In this document: in pieces, positions 1-11,871 of the stretch
Layout of the letters: every line of letters starts with the position of its first letter
Position numbering within the stretch: the first letter of the stretch is position 1
Assembly: GCA_049305865.1 (NCBI GenBank)
Contig: JBAQPP010000026.1
Span: 1-64,000, forward strand
Origin: UBA6263 sp049305865
Lineage (GTDB): Bacteria; Patescibacteriota; Gracilibacteria; Absconditabacterales; Absconditicoccaceae
Length of the DNA: 64,000 bases
Direction of reading: 5' to 3'
Translations under genes and position numbers: made by a program
Notes under the pieces: generated by a model
The model's database searches: none
What the model saw: the letters and a program-made list of their open reading frames with translations, nothing else
Told to the model about the DNA's origin: nothing

Positions 1-32
1 TCTACACACAGACTATTCTTTTTATATTTCAT
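1..32 (-). CDS. possible 5' end of a gene leaving the window
   Basis: A minus-strand ATG at 32 opens a frame that reaches the window edge (about ten codons, beginning MKYKKNSLCV). Nothing else supports it. Confidence 0.2.
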   Translation of the reverse strand, partial: MKYKKNSLCV

Positions 33-128
33 TTTGATAAATAAACAAAAAACATAAATTCATAACACATTGTATGATAATGATATTTATGTTTTTTACA
101 AATTTATTAATATATATACAAGGGTAAA

Positions 129-983
129 TTATTTTTTAGTATTATTATTTACATCTTTTGCATTGCTATAATATTGCTTAAACACTTTTTCTATTATAGG
201 TTTTACATATTTTTCGTAAACATTTTTTACAAATTCCTGTCTACTTTTTTCCAAAGCCAATAAATCTGCTGATTCATAATTTTTTGGATCATCATTTTTT
301 CTACTGTTAAGAGCCTCTGCCTTTCGTTTAGACAACGCTCTATTATAAAATCATTCAAATCATCATTTCAGATTTTCCAATTCATCCTTAGAATAAGGTA
401 ATTTTGTATTTTCAAAATAATCAACATTTATCATTACAGGAAATGGTAACAGATTTCGACCAGATCACATTTCTCATTTCCCATTTTTGTGTCACATCAA
501 ATTTTCACCAGCTTTTTGATAATTATGAAATGATTTATAAAAAGTTGCAAAATCTTTTGTAGCTGTAGAATCTATCATCTCCAAAACCAATTCTTCCATT
601 TCTGTTTTAGACAGAATTTCTCAATTTACATCATCTCCTTTTACACTTTTATTTTTAAATAAACTATTTTTTCATTTAGAGTTAGCATCTGGATGTTTAG
701 AATTTTGTTTCTCTACTTCAGCCTGTATTTCTCTTTCTAGTCATCATCCAAACAACAATTGTGCCATATCTTCTCATATTTCATCTTGCGATTTTACAGC
801 TTTATCCAAAACATTTTCTATTTCTTTTTTTGTCAAAATCTTTTGAGCCTTTGTAGGATTAGCTATAGTAAGTAATATAGCAAACAAAGCCATACTAGCA
901 ATAGCCTTTAAAGAAAAAGATTTCAAACCATTCTTAGAAGCATCAGATTGATTTCAAACATTATTTAAATTTTTTCCAGTCAT
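129..983 (-). CDS. exported or membrane protein of unknown function, 284 aa
   Basis: Reading TGA as Gly gives one frame from ATG at 983 to TAA at 129. Residues about 21-45 form a hydrophobic segment ending in TKAQ, which suits a signal peptide or N-terminal anchor preceded by a polar 20-residue head. The rest is charged and Lys/Glu rich, with a Lys-rich tail ending in NNNTKK. I recognise no family. It stands alone, divergent from the gene at 1282. Confidence 0.7.
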
Positions 984-1128
984 CTTAAATTAATTAATTT
1001 GTAAAACTTAGTATAAGTATAAATAATTTATTTGTTTTGTCAAACAATACATACATATATAGATAATAAAACAAAAGTCAAGTAAATATGAAAAATAATT
1101 ATATTATAATAAATTACACAAAAAAGAC

Positions 1129-1156
1129 TTGACTTGTTGTAGTAAATATTTATAAC
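1129..1156 (+). promoter_or_regulatory. sigma70-like promoter
   Basis: TTGACT at 1129-1134 and TATAAC at 1151-1156 are separated by 16 bases, upstream of the gene at 1282. An inverted copy of AAGTCAAGT lies near 1073-1083. A very similar promoter (GACTTGACTT, 16-base spacer) precedes the other TGA-free gene at 63801. Confidence 0.5.
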
Positions 1157-1281
1157 AAACAAAATGATGTGATAGTCATTTATAAAAAATATACAGCAAC
1201 AAGCTGCCTCGTACTCACAACGATAAACAAATGTGAGAAAACAAAAAAAATCTAAAAACAAAATAACCAATCTAAATCACA

Positions 1282-1974
1282 ATGGAAAATCAGAAATCTA
1301 ATCCGGAAGAGACCGGAAAGAAAAAAACCAGTATCTTCGAATTCCTTTTCGGATGGATGAAACCATCACCCAAGGAAGAGCCCATTAAAACTGAAAACGA
1401 AGACGGCTCACCGCGTGACCCGGCCGAAATTGAAGCTGAAGAAAAGGCTCGCAAAGAAGCAAAGGCAAACGCTCCTAAACAGAGCAAAGCTGGGATGATA
1501 AGCTTCTTCGGTCTCCTCCTGGCAGTGATTGCAGTAATTGTTTTGCTCTTTGTATTTGCTAACCCCTTCTCCTCCAAAGATGGAGATGGAAAAGAAAAAG
1601 CAAAGACAGAACAGGCGGGCAACAACAACCAACCCGGTAGCGGTAACAACAACCAGCCCGGTAGCGGTAACAACAACCAACCTGGTGGCGGTAACAACAA
1701 CCAACCTGGTGGCGGCAACAACACTCAACCAATCGTACAAATTGAAGTGCCCGCCTCAAACGGCCAATACAATTGGTCAAACGTAGATCAGGATATGCTA
1801 AAAAAAGCCTATACCACAAATCCGGATCTTAAGGGTGAAACTGTATTACTAGTTTATCTTGTGAAAGATTATGTTGATGCTAATGGCAAAACCCAGGACA
1901 TGATCTGGATACAAACCGATCAAGGTTCGGGGCCAGTAAGAAACATCTTCACTGAAGCCACAAAAGTAAAGTAA
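1282..1974 (+). CDS. membrane protein with Asn/Gln/Pro/Gly repeats, probably acquired
   Basis: A 230-aa frame with no in-frame TGA, CGA or CGG. More than twenty glycines are all GGN, and arginine is CGT, CGC or AGA. It is richer in G+C than its surroundings. Layout: a charged cytoplasmic head (1-70), one membrane helix (about 71-92), a linker of tandem NNNQPGSG/NNNQPGGG units (about 112-148), and a C-terminal domain beginning NGQYNWSNVDQDML. That domain resembles the start of the next gene product (IEWSKLDSNM), so the two are probably related. The function is unknown. Under the standard code it would read identically, which fits recent transfer from a standard-code organism; very high expression is a less likely reason. 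Confidence 0.85.
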   Translation: MENQKSNPEETGKKKTSIFEFLFGWMKPSPKEEPIKTENEDGSPRDPAEIEAEEKARKEAKANAPKQSKAGMISFFGLLLAVIAVIVLLFVFANPFSSKDGDGKEKAKTEQAGNNNQPGSGNNNQPGSGNNNQPGGGNNNQPGGGNNTQPIVQIEVPASNGQYNWSNVDQDMLKKAYTTNPDLKGETVLLVYLVKDYVDANGKTQDMIWIQTDQGSGPVRNIFTEATKVK

Positions 1975-2011
1975 AGTAAAAACAAAACAATAACAAAGAA
2001 AAATCAACTTT

Positions 2012-2398
2012 ATGAAAAAATTCTTTTTAATGATGGTTATTGCTGTTTTAGCATCCACCATCGCAGCAGAAGCTCAGACAGTTCCATTCGCTTACAACCA
2101 GACCATTGAATGGTCGAAATTGGACAGCAACATGCAAAAAACTCTGCTTTCATATGCCAACGCTGGAGCCTACGATGCCCCGGTTACGATCAAAGCAGAC
2201 AGCCTTATGCAAACAACACTTGTTAAGGGAGTAAAATCCCGTTCAGGCAAGATCGAAGATCAAGCCTGGATGCAAGTCATTGTAGGAAAGAAAGTAACAA
2301 ATTATTTATTTTCGCTTTCCTCTCTGCCAGTCATAACCGGCAAATGCTGCAAGCTGACAATCACCGCGCATCGCGGAGACAGCGATGAGTTAAATTAA
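2012..2398 (+). CDS. secreted small protein, partner of the preceding gene
   Basis: 128 aa with a clear signal peptide (hydrophobic residues 4-20, likely cleaved after AEA). The mature part begins near VPFAYNQTIEWSKLD and shares the W-S-x-(L/V)-D-x-(D/N)-M pattern with the C-terminal domain of the upstream gene 37 bases away. No in-frame TGA, CGA or CGG occurs; all glycines are GGN. It ends just before a strong terminator, so the pair probably forms one transcript. Function unknown. Confidence 0.8.
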   Translation: MKKFFLMMVIAVLASTIAAEAQTVPFAYNQTIEWSKLDSNMQKTLLSYANAGAYDAPVTIKADSLMQTTLVKGVKSRSGKIEDQAWMQVIVGKKVTNYLFSLSSLPVITGKCCKLTITAHRGDSDELN

Positions 2399-2416
2399 CT
2401 TTTCAAATCATTTATT

Positions 2417-2448
2417 AAAAAATTGCGGGTTTTTATCCGCAATTTTTT
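2417..2448 (+). terminator. rho-independent terminator
   Basis: The stem AAATTGCGG/CCGCAATTT (2420-2428 with 2437-2445) is followed by a T run. It closes the two-gene unit 1282-2398. Confidence 0.85.
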
Positions 2449-2469
2449 CTTATAAAAATTTATTTAAGC

Positions 2470-4518
2470 TTATTCTTTTGTTATATAGATCTTAGATTTT
2501 AATACCAAATTATCATAAATAGCTCACTGTGACAATGTATTTATACAACCACCACTTACTCTTCTTTGATCTTTACCCAATGAAAATAGAGATGCTCTTT
2601 CTCATTTTCTATTTTTTCATAAATAATAATTATGGAATCCCAATGTATATCCATTAGCATTATTTACGTCATATTGATTTTCTTCAGGATACAAGGCTAC
2701 ATATTCACCTGGGCCAGCATATTCTTTACTAAAGATATTTGCCTTATTTCAAGGTTTCTGAGCATTCTCTGGTATATAATACATACCACCAGGCGTTGTT
2801 CTCAATGCTCCATCTGCTATTTCTTCCCTTCCATAAGCAGTATTTTTTTGATCTCATCTATCTTTTCATAGTAAAATAGAATGTATACCTATCAATCTAT
2901 GATCGGCTGAAAATATATACATATTAAAATCTGATTTTGATACTATGGCAAAACTTAAATTCTTATTTAAATTATTATCCAAAAATTCTTTATATTTTGA
3001 TTTTACGTCTAATGCTATATTGTAATTATTTTCAATATCTTTTCATTTCAAACCAAATAAAGGATTTAACATTCTATTCATAGTAAACTTACCAAGAACA
3101 CCATCTGCCCTATTATCACTATACAATGATCATTCTTTCATGCCCAAATAGTCTTCCTGCATTCATTTTACATCTCACTTCAAAAGATATTCTTCTATTA
3201 TTTTTCTTACATCACCATTTGATATACTTAAAACATTAGTAATTAATGTTTCAAATTTAACTCAAGCTAATTTTCATTTCAAAGCTATTTGTAAATTTTT
3301 ATTATCAGTTGAGAATCATTCTAAATTCAATTTTTCTTCCTTTGGTTCTTCCTCCGGTACTATTGGTTCTTCCTCTGGTACTATTGGTTCTTCTTCTGGT
3401 ACTATTGGTTTTTCCTCTGGTACTATTGGTTCTTCCTCCGGTACTATTGGTTCTTCCTCCGGTACTATTGGTTCTTCCTCCGGTACTATTGGTTTCTGAA
3501 ATCAATTCTTACCTACATGTATTTCATTTATAATATTTTCAAATTCTGTTTTATCATCAAAAGAACTAAAATCTATTTCTCATCATTTATCAGATTTTTC
3601 ATATATATAATCTTCCAATCAAACATAAGATTTTCATTTATCACTTCACACAACAAAAATACCTATATCCATCAACACATTACCATCCTTTGTTATACTA
3701 TAATATTCTCTTTCTCCATCATTAGATATTTTTTGTTTTTTATCAAAAACATATCCATCGACAGAATATTTAAGAGCCAATATAGCAAAAGAGTTTTTTA
3801 AAGACGATTTAAGTTGTACTATATCTGGCACTATTGGTTCTTCCTCTGGTACTATTGGTTCTTCCTCTGGTACTATTGGTTCTTCCTCCGGTACTATTGG
3901 TTCTTCTTCTGGTACTATTGGTTCTTCCTCTGGCACTATTGGTTCTTCCTCTGGCACTATTGGTTCTTCCTCCGGTACTATTGGTTCTTCCTCTGGTACT
4001 ATTGGTTCTTCTCAACATATATTTAACATTTTATTTAACAAATCTTCTCCAATAACTCAGTTCCAATCAGGCATTGCCTCTCATCATAAATCAGTTTTAG
4101 ATATTTCTTTTAGAACAAAAAGTGTGTTGGGACCAAGTATTCAGTCCACAGGCCATGAATTTATATATTCATTTTTCAACATATCTTCTACAATTTTTGT
4201 ATTACCATTTATATTCATTACATTTACACACTTCATTGCTAATATTTGTAAAGCAGCTATTCATTCTGCTCAACCAGGTTTTAGCTTATGATTTTGTGTA
4301 TAGAAATCATTTCATACAGTATTTTTTATTTGATCAATTCTAACCTGAGAAACATTATCATAATTTTCACTATGATAATTTTTTATTATTATATCTTCCA
4401 ATTTTTGAATATCTCATCATACCTCAGTTTTTATCTTATCAATATCTCATTGTTTAAGAAAATCTTTCTCTTCCTGCTTGTTCAATCAATATTGCTGATC
4501 AAATACTTCTCAAGCCAT
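2470..4518 (-). CDS. L,D-transpeptidase-like (YkuD-type) protein with peptidoglycan-binding modules and PIVPEEE repeats
   Basis: 682 aa with TGA as Gly. An N-terminal region carries a PG_binding_1-like signature (VDGILGPNTL, about residues 120-130), then roughly nine PIVPEEE heptads (about 168-230), a middle globular part, a second repeat block of about seven heptads (about 341-390), a second binding-like signature (ADGVLGKFTMNRM), and a C-terminal domain. The latter has GALRTTPGGMYYI, a histidine in GFHNYYLG and SGGCIN near the end, matching the H...(S/T)xGC(I/R)N catalytic arrangement of YkuD domains. Such enzymes crosslink peptidoglycan or attach proteins to it outside the membrane. No signal peptide is visible at the chosen ATG (MAGEVFDQQYG), so the export route is unclear. 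Confidence 0.75.
3347..4014 (-). repeat. two blocks of a 21-bp coding tandem repeat
   Basis: Blocks at about 3347-3494 and 3826-4014 repeat a 21-base unit (plus strand GGTACTATTGGTTCTTCCTC plus one base) that encodes PIVPEEE. Units differ mainly at synonymous C/T positions. The length is likely to vary between strains by slippage. The acidic proline-rich spacer separates globular modules of the transpeptidase-like protein. Confidence 0.85.
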
Positions 4519-4560
4519 TCTCACTAATTACAAATAAAGACTACATATAGTATAATCACA

Positions 4561-4669
4561 AAAAAAAATCTGTCAAAAAAAAAAGTACTTTTTTGCAGTC
4601 CTGTTAAGGGCAAAAAAAATCAAAGATTTTTTGCAGTGCTGTTAAGTGCAAATTACGACAGATTTTTTT
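4561..4669. ncRNA. nested hairpin element, possible terminator or small RNA
   Basis: Outer arms AAAAAATCTGTC and GACAGATTTTTT (about 4563-4574 and 4657-4668) enclose two copies of a TTTTTTGCAGTSCTGTTAAG-type unit (about 4590-4615 and 4626-4652), each itself able to fold through TTTTTTGC/GCAAAAAA. It lies between two minus-strand genes, downstream of the PKD protein gene, so it may end that transcript; the internal duplication is more than a simple terminator needs. Confidence 0.45.
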
Positions 4670-4693
4670 GATTTATATTAATTTGTAAATATT

Positions 4694-7600
4694 TTATATT
4701 TCCTCAGTCTCTTCCTCTTTTTTTGTTAATCTTGATTTAACTGCGAATACAATCACAACAACCACAAATCATCATACTAAAACTCACAAAACTATAAGAA
4801 GTGTCTTCACAAGTTTGCTCATTCACGTTGTTTCTTGAGAAACTCCAGTAGGTATATCTTTTAATATATCAGAAGAACATTTTTCGCTAGGTATAGAATA
4901 ATAAGTCATAATTTTACACATACTAGGAATTATAGTTAGTTCCATATCCACAGAGTCTATCTCATCAGACTTCAACACTTGTCAGTCTTCCAGTACAACA
5001 ACTTTTTTTCAAATGGCAGTCAAAATCTGATTTAATATTTCTTTTCTATTATCTTGTTGTGTATTATTTCAAGACATGTCTCAAACCACAGATTCAAATT
5101 GGATAAATATATCTTCAATCTGAGACTTCATAGAAAATGGGATTATATTTAATATCTCAGCTTTAGATTGTTGATATTCATTTCATCACATTGCAGCTAC
5201 AGAAGCTCTACTTTCTAATCTAGAAACTATAGAATCAAACAATACTTTTTGTTCTTCATCCAATATAATATTATTATCTCTTACATATGTCTGTACTGCG
5301 ACCAAGTCTGATTTCATATTTGTAGTATCTATGACATCTTGTTGTAGAGTAATCAACAAAGATTTTAATCATTTGTTTTCTTCTTTTGATATATCCAAAC
5401 TATTTATAAATTTCATCAAATCTTGTTGTAATAACCTTGTTTCATCATCCAATTGCAATCATATATCTAAGAATGTTACTGTAAAATCTTTTGATAAAGT
5501 TTTGGTATCATCCATCTGATAAAATATCCTTCAAATAATAGATTGATACAAAGGATTATATTCTATAAGCTTAGCTTCATTACATGCAAAATCTTTATCA
5601 TTAGCTGGATTTGAATCATTATCAGAATCCAAAGATATATCTTTATCTACATAACAATCTTTTTCTCAAGCATAATAAATATAAAATAATACTGCATTAT
5701 TTAAGCTATTTCATACAAAAATTTCTTGTCAGATTTCAGATTCGGATAATTCTGGTAATGAAAGTATTTCTACATCATCTGATTTTATAAACCCAGAAAT
5801 AACATCAACTGTCCATTTTTTACTAGCTTGATTAGCATATTTATCTTCTAAATCGATAGAAACGACATATTTTTTATAACTAGGATATTCATACGCAAGA
5901 TGATGTATTTGATTTCAAGAACGTAAAAATTCTTCATCTCATTTTTTACAATCAATCATACTCAAACATATTTCATCCTTAGTAATATCTCATATACTTA
6001 TATCTCTAAGTAAGAGTAATCTATCATATAATTTTATTAATAATCTTGGTTTCAATCAATTTTTAACGACGATACTTCCTCATTTTCATATTCATTTATA
6101 TCATCTATATAAGACAGTAGCTCTTGGTATATATCAAGTAGAATTTGGTTTTGTATAGATATATGTCACACGATCTTTTTTTGTTACCAAGTCATATGTT
6201 CAATCTCAATCAAAATCATATTGAATTGTTCTTTCTTTTATAAAATCTGGTCTATCAGAGACTATTTTTGATATAACATCAAAGACAATTTCATCTCATA
6301 TTTCAACACTAGTTTTATCTGACTTCAAAGTAACCATAGGTACGTCTGGCCTAGCTGCATCTGGAGGAAAAAATACAATAGGTCAATTTCATATCAAGTC
6401 TTCACTAGATTGTTTACCATCATCATTGTCATACATAGTTACTCAAAACATAAATTCTCATGGCATCTTTGGCAAAGAGAAAAATGTATAAGGTATATCA
6501 CTAGGCGTAACCTTAATTTCTAGTTGTCTAGTAGGATCATCTTTATAATAGTAATACCATTTATAATAAGAAATAAATCAATCAGAATCTATTGGATTGT
6601 TAGCAGTCACCTTTACTATCAAAGGATCTATATCAGAATTAAATATATCTTTTACGTTATTTTCTTTGAATCATACTCATATTTCATTTCCATATTGAGG
6701 ATAGGCTAATACAATATTATCCAATTTTGGCAATGCATTATAAATTTTAAATCGTATTCTTGTTCTTGAATTTTTATTTATAATCGTATCCTCTGCTGTA
6801 AAATCTACATAACTACAACCAAGCTCATCAAATTTATAAGCAAACTGTTGTTGTTTATATATTTCTCCTTCTTTGGGTTGAAAATAAAATACTAAATTAT
6901 TTTTTTCTCATTTTGTATTTACAGAATCAGATGCATCTATCTTAAATTCCTCATATCTATCCAATTTATATGCTGGATATTGAATAACCTTATTTCATAC
7001 TGTAAATTCACAGATATCATTTTGAGTTTTAGTCATAGATTGTTTATCTTGAACTTTATAAGCTGATATTGGAGAGTTTTTTTCTCCTATAAAAATCAGT
7101 TCATTAATTTCATTTAGCATTCAATTTGGATCTGAAACTTGTAATTTAACATTATATACTCAAACTTTGTTATAAGTATGACTAATTTGATTTGTTTGAA
7201 CTGTAGCAGATTCTCAATCCATAAAATCCCAACTATAATTTAATATTTCTCTATTTGCACTCACTTCAAATTTCACAGGAGTTCACCACACGGCAGCCTT
7301 TGGCTTTGATAATATTTCTGGTCTTAATGTAGATTTTATTTCAACTTCTTTTTCGATTTCACCTATTTTTCCATATTTATCTCTTACTATCAATTTTACT
7401 TTATGTTTTCATATATCATTAAAATTAAGGGTGATTTTCCTATTGTTTTCTTGTGTGTTTATTATTTGTACGAGGTTGGGTCTATCAAAACTTCGTTCAT
7501 AAGAAAGCTCATCATATCAATTCATAACATCTATATCTGATGACAATGAAGCATCTAAAACAAATTGAGATGGGTATTTCCAAAGTAATGTAGGATTGAT

Positions 7601-8944
7601 TTCAAATTGTCATATCGGATCAGTAGATTCTATAAGCAAATTAAAAGTATCTACATTTGTTTGTCACAAGTCATCTTCAACAGTCAATTTGACTATATAT
7701 AATCAAGGTTTTTTAAATTGTTTTTTTATAGACTTTCATTGTATCATATCTATTTTATCTCAGTTATCATCGAACAATTCTCGCGTATAAAGTTTTATGT
7801 TTGATACTATAGAATATGATGGACTACTATCAAAAGAAAACGTCATAGAAGTATTTCATTGTTCAGGAGATCTCTTAATAATTGCAACTGGATCTGAAAC
7901 AAGAAGAAAAAATTTCTCTGTTATATTATTATTTTCATTATCTGAAACCGTAAGAGAAACGAAAAATTCTCATTGTCATGGTAATGGTAAATTTATTATA
8001 GATGGCTTCCCCTGTCATTGTTTCATATATCTAAATCCGTCTGCAGAAGTTATATCCCATTTGTAGGTCTGTAGTATTCTACCGCCCATAGGAACAGTTG
8101 CAGATGGATCAAAAATTATTCATCTTTGAGCTTCTTGTATTCATAGTTTTACTTTATTATATTTATCTAACTTTTTTCAATTTGCATAAACCACTACTGA
8201 AGCTACTTTAGGAGCAACATCTATAGAAATATTTTTTGATCAATCAAAAATTCATTTAGTTAAATTATTTGAACTTCTAACAGTTAAATGTACCAAATAA
8301 TTTCATGGGCTATCAAATGTGTAATTCAAAACAGGTCATATTCACATACTCTTATCCAATCAATTTATATCTCTATAATATCGATAATAGTTTTTACTGG
8401 GAATTGTTTCGTTTGAAGGATCCAAACTAGCTCTACCATCAAACGTTACTATCAGTGGCGCTGGTCAAGATTTTGGATTTATACTAGCCTCTGCTTTTAC
8501 TGTATATTTTGTATTTATTTTATCCAGAATCTGTTTCAATGGTTTATAACAGGTATCCATAAAAGCGGTCAATTTGTTATAAGTATAACCAAAAGAAAGA
8601 TCTTTGGATAATGAAAGACAATCTTGATATGTTACTTTAAAATTATAGTCCTGAGGAAAATAACTAAAAAGATTAAGAAAACTTTTATTAAGATCTTCAA
8701 ATTTACTAGACGGTATCTCAGATCATATTTTGCTAGCAGACTCTATCTCTACAAAAAGTTGTTGAGTCTTTTCTCGATCACTACTTATTTTATAGTTAGC
8801 TATATATTCTTTTGAAATAGATTTTGACGTTGTAGATTGTCCAAAAGAAAACATATAAACAGACAATCATAAAAAAAATAGAATTCACAAAAATCTAGAT
8901 ATAAATCAGAATTTATTGTTTTTTATTATTTTCCCGACCATCAT
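4694..8944 (-). CDS. giant PKD-domain surface protein with C-terminal membrane anchor, 1416 aa
   Basis: A single frame with dozens of TGA codons. An N-terminal hydrophobic segment (about residues 10-35) acts as signal or anchor. Many PKD/Ig-like beta domains follow, with signatures such as NYSWDFMDGES...HTYNKVGVYNVKLQVSD and YDFDGDGTYD. The C-terminal part is rich in charged helices, and a last transmembrane segment (TLLIVLGVLVWGFVVVVIV) precedes a short Lys/Glu tail. PKD repeats typically mediate adhesion or spacing on the cell surface. Two ATGs lie in tandem at the start; I took the first. A surface adhesin of a host-attached cell is the likeliest role. Confidence 0.75.
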
Positions 8945-9193
8945 TAAGATATATAAATGGTTAAATATTATAGTTTCAACAGTTAAACACTTCTACATTT
9001 CTATATCTAAATTATATTCTTTTATGGTTATTTTGCAAATTTTTCTATGCTTTTATGCTCTTCATCTAGCTGCGTAAAGCTAACTCAAATTTATTTGTTA
9101 TATTTCATATTTTTTACTTATTCTTGTTTTCACTATAAAATTAAATACTATCAGGGACACATTAGTTTATATTTAACTATTTATACCTATAAA

Positions 9194-9811
9194 ATGAAAA
9201 ACACACACATCAAAGCTAAGAAAAACTTACCATGGATTATATGAGTTATAGTAGTACTTTTAGTAATAATTTTATTTACAATGAACAAAACAATAAAATC
9301 TGATTGTGAAAAAGCAGTCGTAAGCTACCAAAATCTAGCAAAAACATTTGAAATACAGGATAAATCTGTAATTAATTGAAACTCTATAATAGTAGATTAT
9401 ATAGGAAGACTAAAAGACTGAACGGTTTTTGATACAAGCATAGAAAGCGTAGCAAAAGCATGTTGAAGTTATCAGACATGAAGAGACTATTCTCAATGAT
9501 TAGCCTTTCAAGTATGAGCATGACAGATGATAGCATGATTTGACGCATGAGTAATATGAATGAAAGTATGAGAAACTAAGACAATAAATATACCATTTAT
9601 GCAAGCATATTGAGCAAGAGATGAAAAAAAGCTTCTTGTAATGGATATGACAGATCAATTCAAAGATTATAAAAAATGAAATGATATAATGACACAATAT
9701 TGACCAATAAAAGTATATGAAGTTACAAAAGACAAAATTACATTCGATACAAACCATATGTTGGCAGGTAAAGATCTTATATTTGATATTACAATAAAAG
9801 ATATAAAATAA
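9194..9811 (+). CDS. membrane-anchored FKBP-type peptidyl-prolyl isomerase
   Basis: 205 aa. One N-terminal membrane helix (about 14-32) is followed by an FKBP domain: VDYIGRLKDGTVFDTS, GLAFQVGAGQMIAGFDAGVIGMKVGETKTINIP, then AYGARDEKKL and a short insert resembling the flap of SlyD-type proteins. These enzymes isomerise Xaa-Pro bonds, here outside the membrane, probably helping exported proteins fold. Five of the glycines in the FKBP core are TGA. A short gap separates it from the next gene on the same strand. Confidence 0.85.
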
Positions 9812-9857
9812 TCAACTTATCTATATGTTTTAGCTTTTTATAGTTTCAATTTTTGTT

Positions 9858-10313
9858 ATGGAATTGACAGTTTACAATTGAGAAATTTTCGAAAGGACAA
9901 TTGTTCGATATCTTTGGTTTTCTGTTGTTTTGATACTTATTTTGGTTCTTTCTATATTAAATAATAATGTCCCATGAGCAATTATAATATTGTTTCTGAT
10001 AGGATGATATTTCTATTATTCAAGCACAATAAATAAAAAAACATCAATAAAAATATCTGAAAGCTGACTACTAATATGAGACAAAATACGCTTTTGGAAT
10101 ACTTTGACCTGATATATTTTGGAGGTAAACAAAAACAATTGAGAGATCAAAAATATAGTTTTTTTATCTGTCAAGAATCACAATATATATACAATATCAG
10201 ATAATATAGATAACCTAAAAACATTTATAGAGAGTCTGGAACAATATATCAAGATGCTACCATCATTTGAACAAACATTTCGAGAAAAAATAATGAGAAA
10301 ATTTCAAATTTAA
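9858..10313 (+). CDS. two-helix membrane protein of unknown function
   Basis: 151 aa. Two hydrophobic helices lie close together (about 17-34 and 37-52), followed by a soluble beta-rich part with SIKISESGLLIGDKIRFWNTLTG and LKTFIESLEQYI. The plan of paired helices plus a PH-like beta domain resembles bacterial bPH proteins, but this is a weak inference. An in-frame CGA (residue 19) sits at the start of a membrane segment, where Trp suits better than Arg. Confidence 0.65.
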
Positions 10314-10343
10314 TCAATTTTTAATGATTTTGATCAGTGTAAT

Positions 10344-11870
10344 ATGTCCTGACATAGACTAGTAATCAAAGATGCAGCACGACAATTGATCGGAAGAATA
10401 ATAAGCGCACTATTCTGATTTTTGACTATCAAAATCATGACTCCATATCTAGGACCTCTATGATACGGAGATTATTCTACGATTTTAAAATATTTTGCTA
10501 TATGGACAGCTTTAGCAGATTTAGGACTATACGTACTAGCAGTTAAAAGACTTTGAGCAATCAAAGAAGCATGAAATGATCCCAATAACGAAAAATTAAA
10601 ATCTGAATACTGAAAATTTGTATGAACCAGGATAACAATTATGGCAGTAATATATTTTATTGCGATATTGATAGCATATTTCTTACCTGCATATACATCC
10701 AACCAATATCTTATACGATGATTGCCATTTGGACTAATATTTTCTGCAAGTTTTATGCTAGCAGGGATACAACAGCTTCCATTACAAATATTTTGGAAAA
10801 TGGAGCAACTCAGCATTACACTGATAACAGCGAGATTATCACAATTGGCGATACTGATTCCAGTTGTATATATATTTTTCAAAGACATGAAGTTTGATTG
10901 AAGTACTATTTCTATAGTAGCTTTTTGTGCAATATTATTTTCTGTAGTAGCTAGCTGAATATGACAAAATATAGAAATACATTATAGATCAAAAAAAATA
11001 CTACCCTTAAAGGTGATTTTTGATCGAAAATTTACAAAAAGCATTGTCACCAAAAATCGACAATATTGAATCTCATATTATCTAAGTAGTTTCCATACTC
11101 TTATAGTTTTGTTATTTCTTTGACGGTTTTTCCCTACATCATGATGAAACGATTATGCTTGAATACGGGCGCTATCCCTATCTTTGATAGAAATATTGCT
11201 TATTATTCCATCATCATTATGAAATAGTTTATTACACAGAATATCCAATTATTCTATGGAAACCAAACGTAAAAGTATGTGAAGTCTGATGACATTGGTA
11301 TATCGGATATGATGAATAGTAGCATTAAATTTTTGGATATTTGCAGATCAGATCATATTGATAGTATCTTGAAAGGCTTTTATATGAACATTTTGACTGA
11401 TTCAATATCGATGATCAAATCAGATCTTACCATTTCTATGAGTAGTATTGCGACGAAGTTTTATAAAACAGATTTATAATTATCTATTTGTATCCGTAGA
11501 AAGACAAAATGTATTACTATGAATTAATCTATTTTGAGTAATTATATGAGTTTTAGTCTGACTTTATACCATACCCAAATACTGATTATTTTGATGAATC
11601 ATTACACAAGTATTGTTAGAATTTTTATTTATGATAGGAGCAATAGCAGTCGCTAAAACAAAAAAAATCAATCTTATAACTCCACGAAAAACATTTTGGA
11701 GACTATCTATCATAATTATTGTATTCTGAATAATATGATTTACACTTACACAATATATAAAAATGACTATCTTAAATTTCTTTATAATAGCCATTTTATT
11801 AAATCTTGCTTTAGTTTATATTTCTTTACCAAGCATCAAAAAAGTAGCTCGTTGACTTACATTTGAATAG
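10344..11870 (+). CDS. polysaccharide/oligosaccharide flippase (MOP superfamily)
   Basis: 508 aa with about 12-14 hydrophobic segments. The start, KDAARQLIGRIISALFGFLTIKIMTPYLGPLGYGDYSTILKYFAI, is typical of Wzx/RfbX-type flippases, as is a late segment like LLGINLFGVIIGVLVGLYTIPKYGLFGGIITQ. Such proteins move lipid-linked glycans across the membrane for wall polymers or surface glycans. Several CGA/CGG codons fall inside membrane helices (for example LLFLGxFFPT, LVYxIGG), where tryptophan is more plausible than arginine. The gene ends one base before the convergent gene on the other strand. Confidence 0.8.
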
Positions 11871-11871
11871 A

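Noticed and set aside
1290..1819. Long opposite-strand and alternate-frame ORFs over the Asn/Gln/Pro/Gly repeat gene
   Set aside because: They arise from the repeat composition. The plus-strand frame at 1282 has a sensible domain layout and start, the others do not.
3347..4014. Regular 21-bp repeats suggesting a CRISPR array
   Set aside because: There are no variable spacers. The repeats are contiguous, keep one reading frame and encode PIVPEEE heptads within a long protein.
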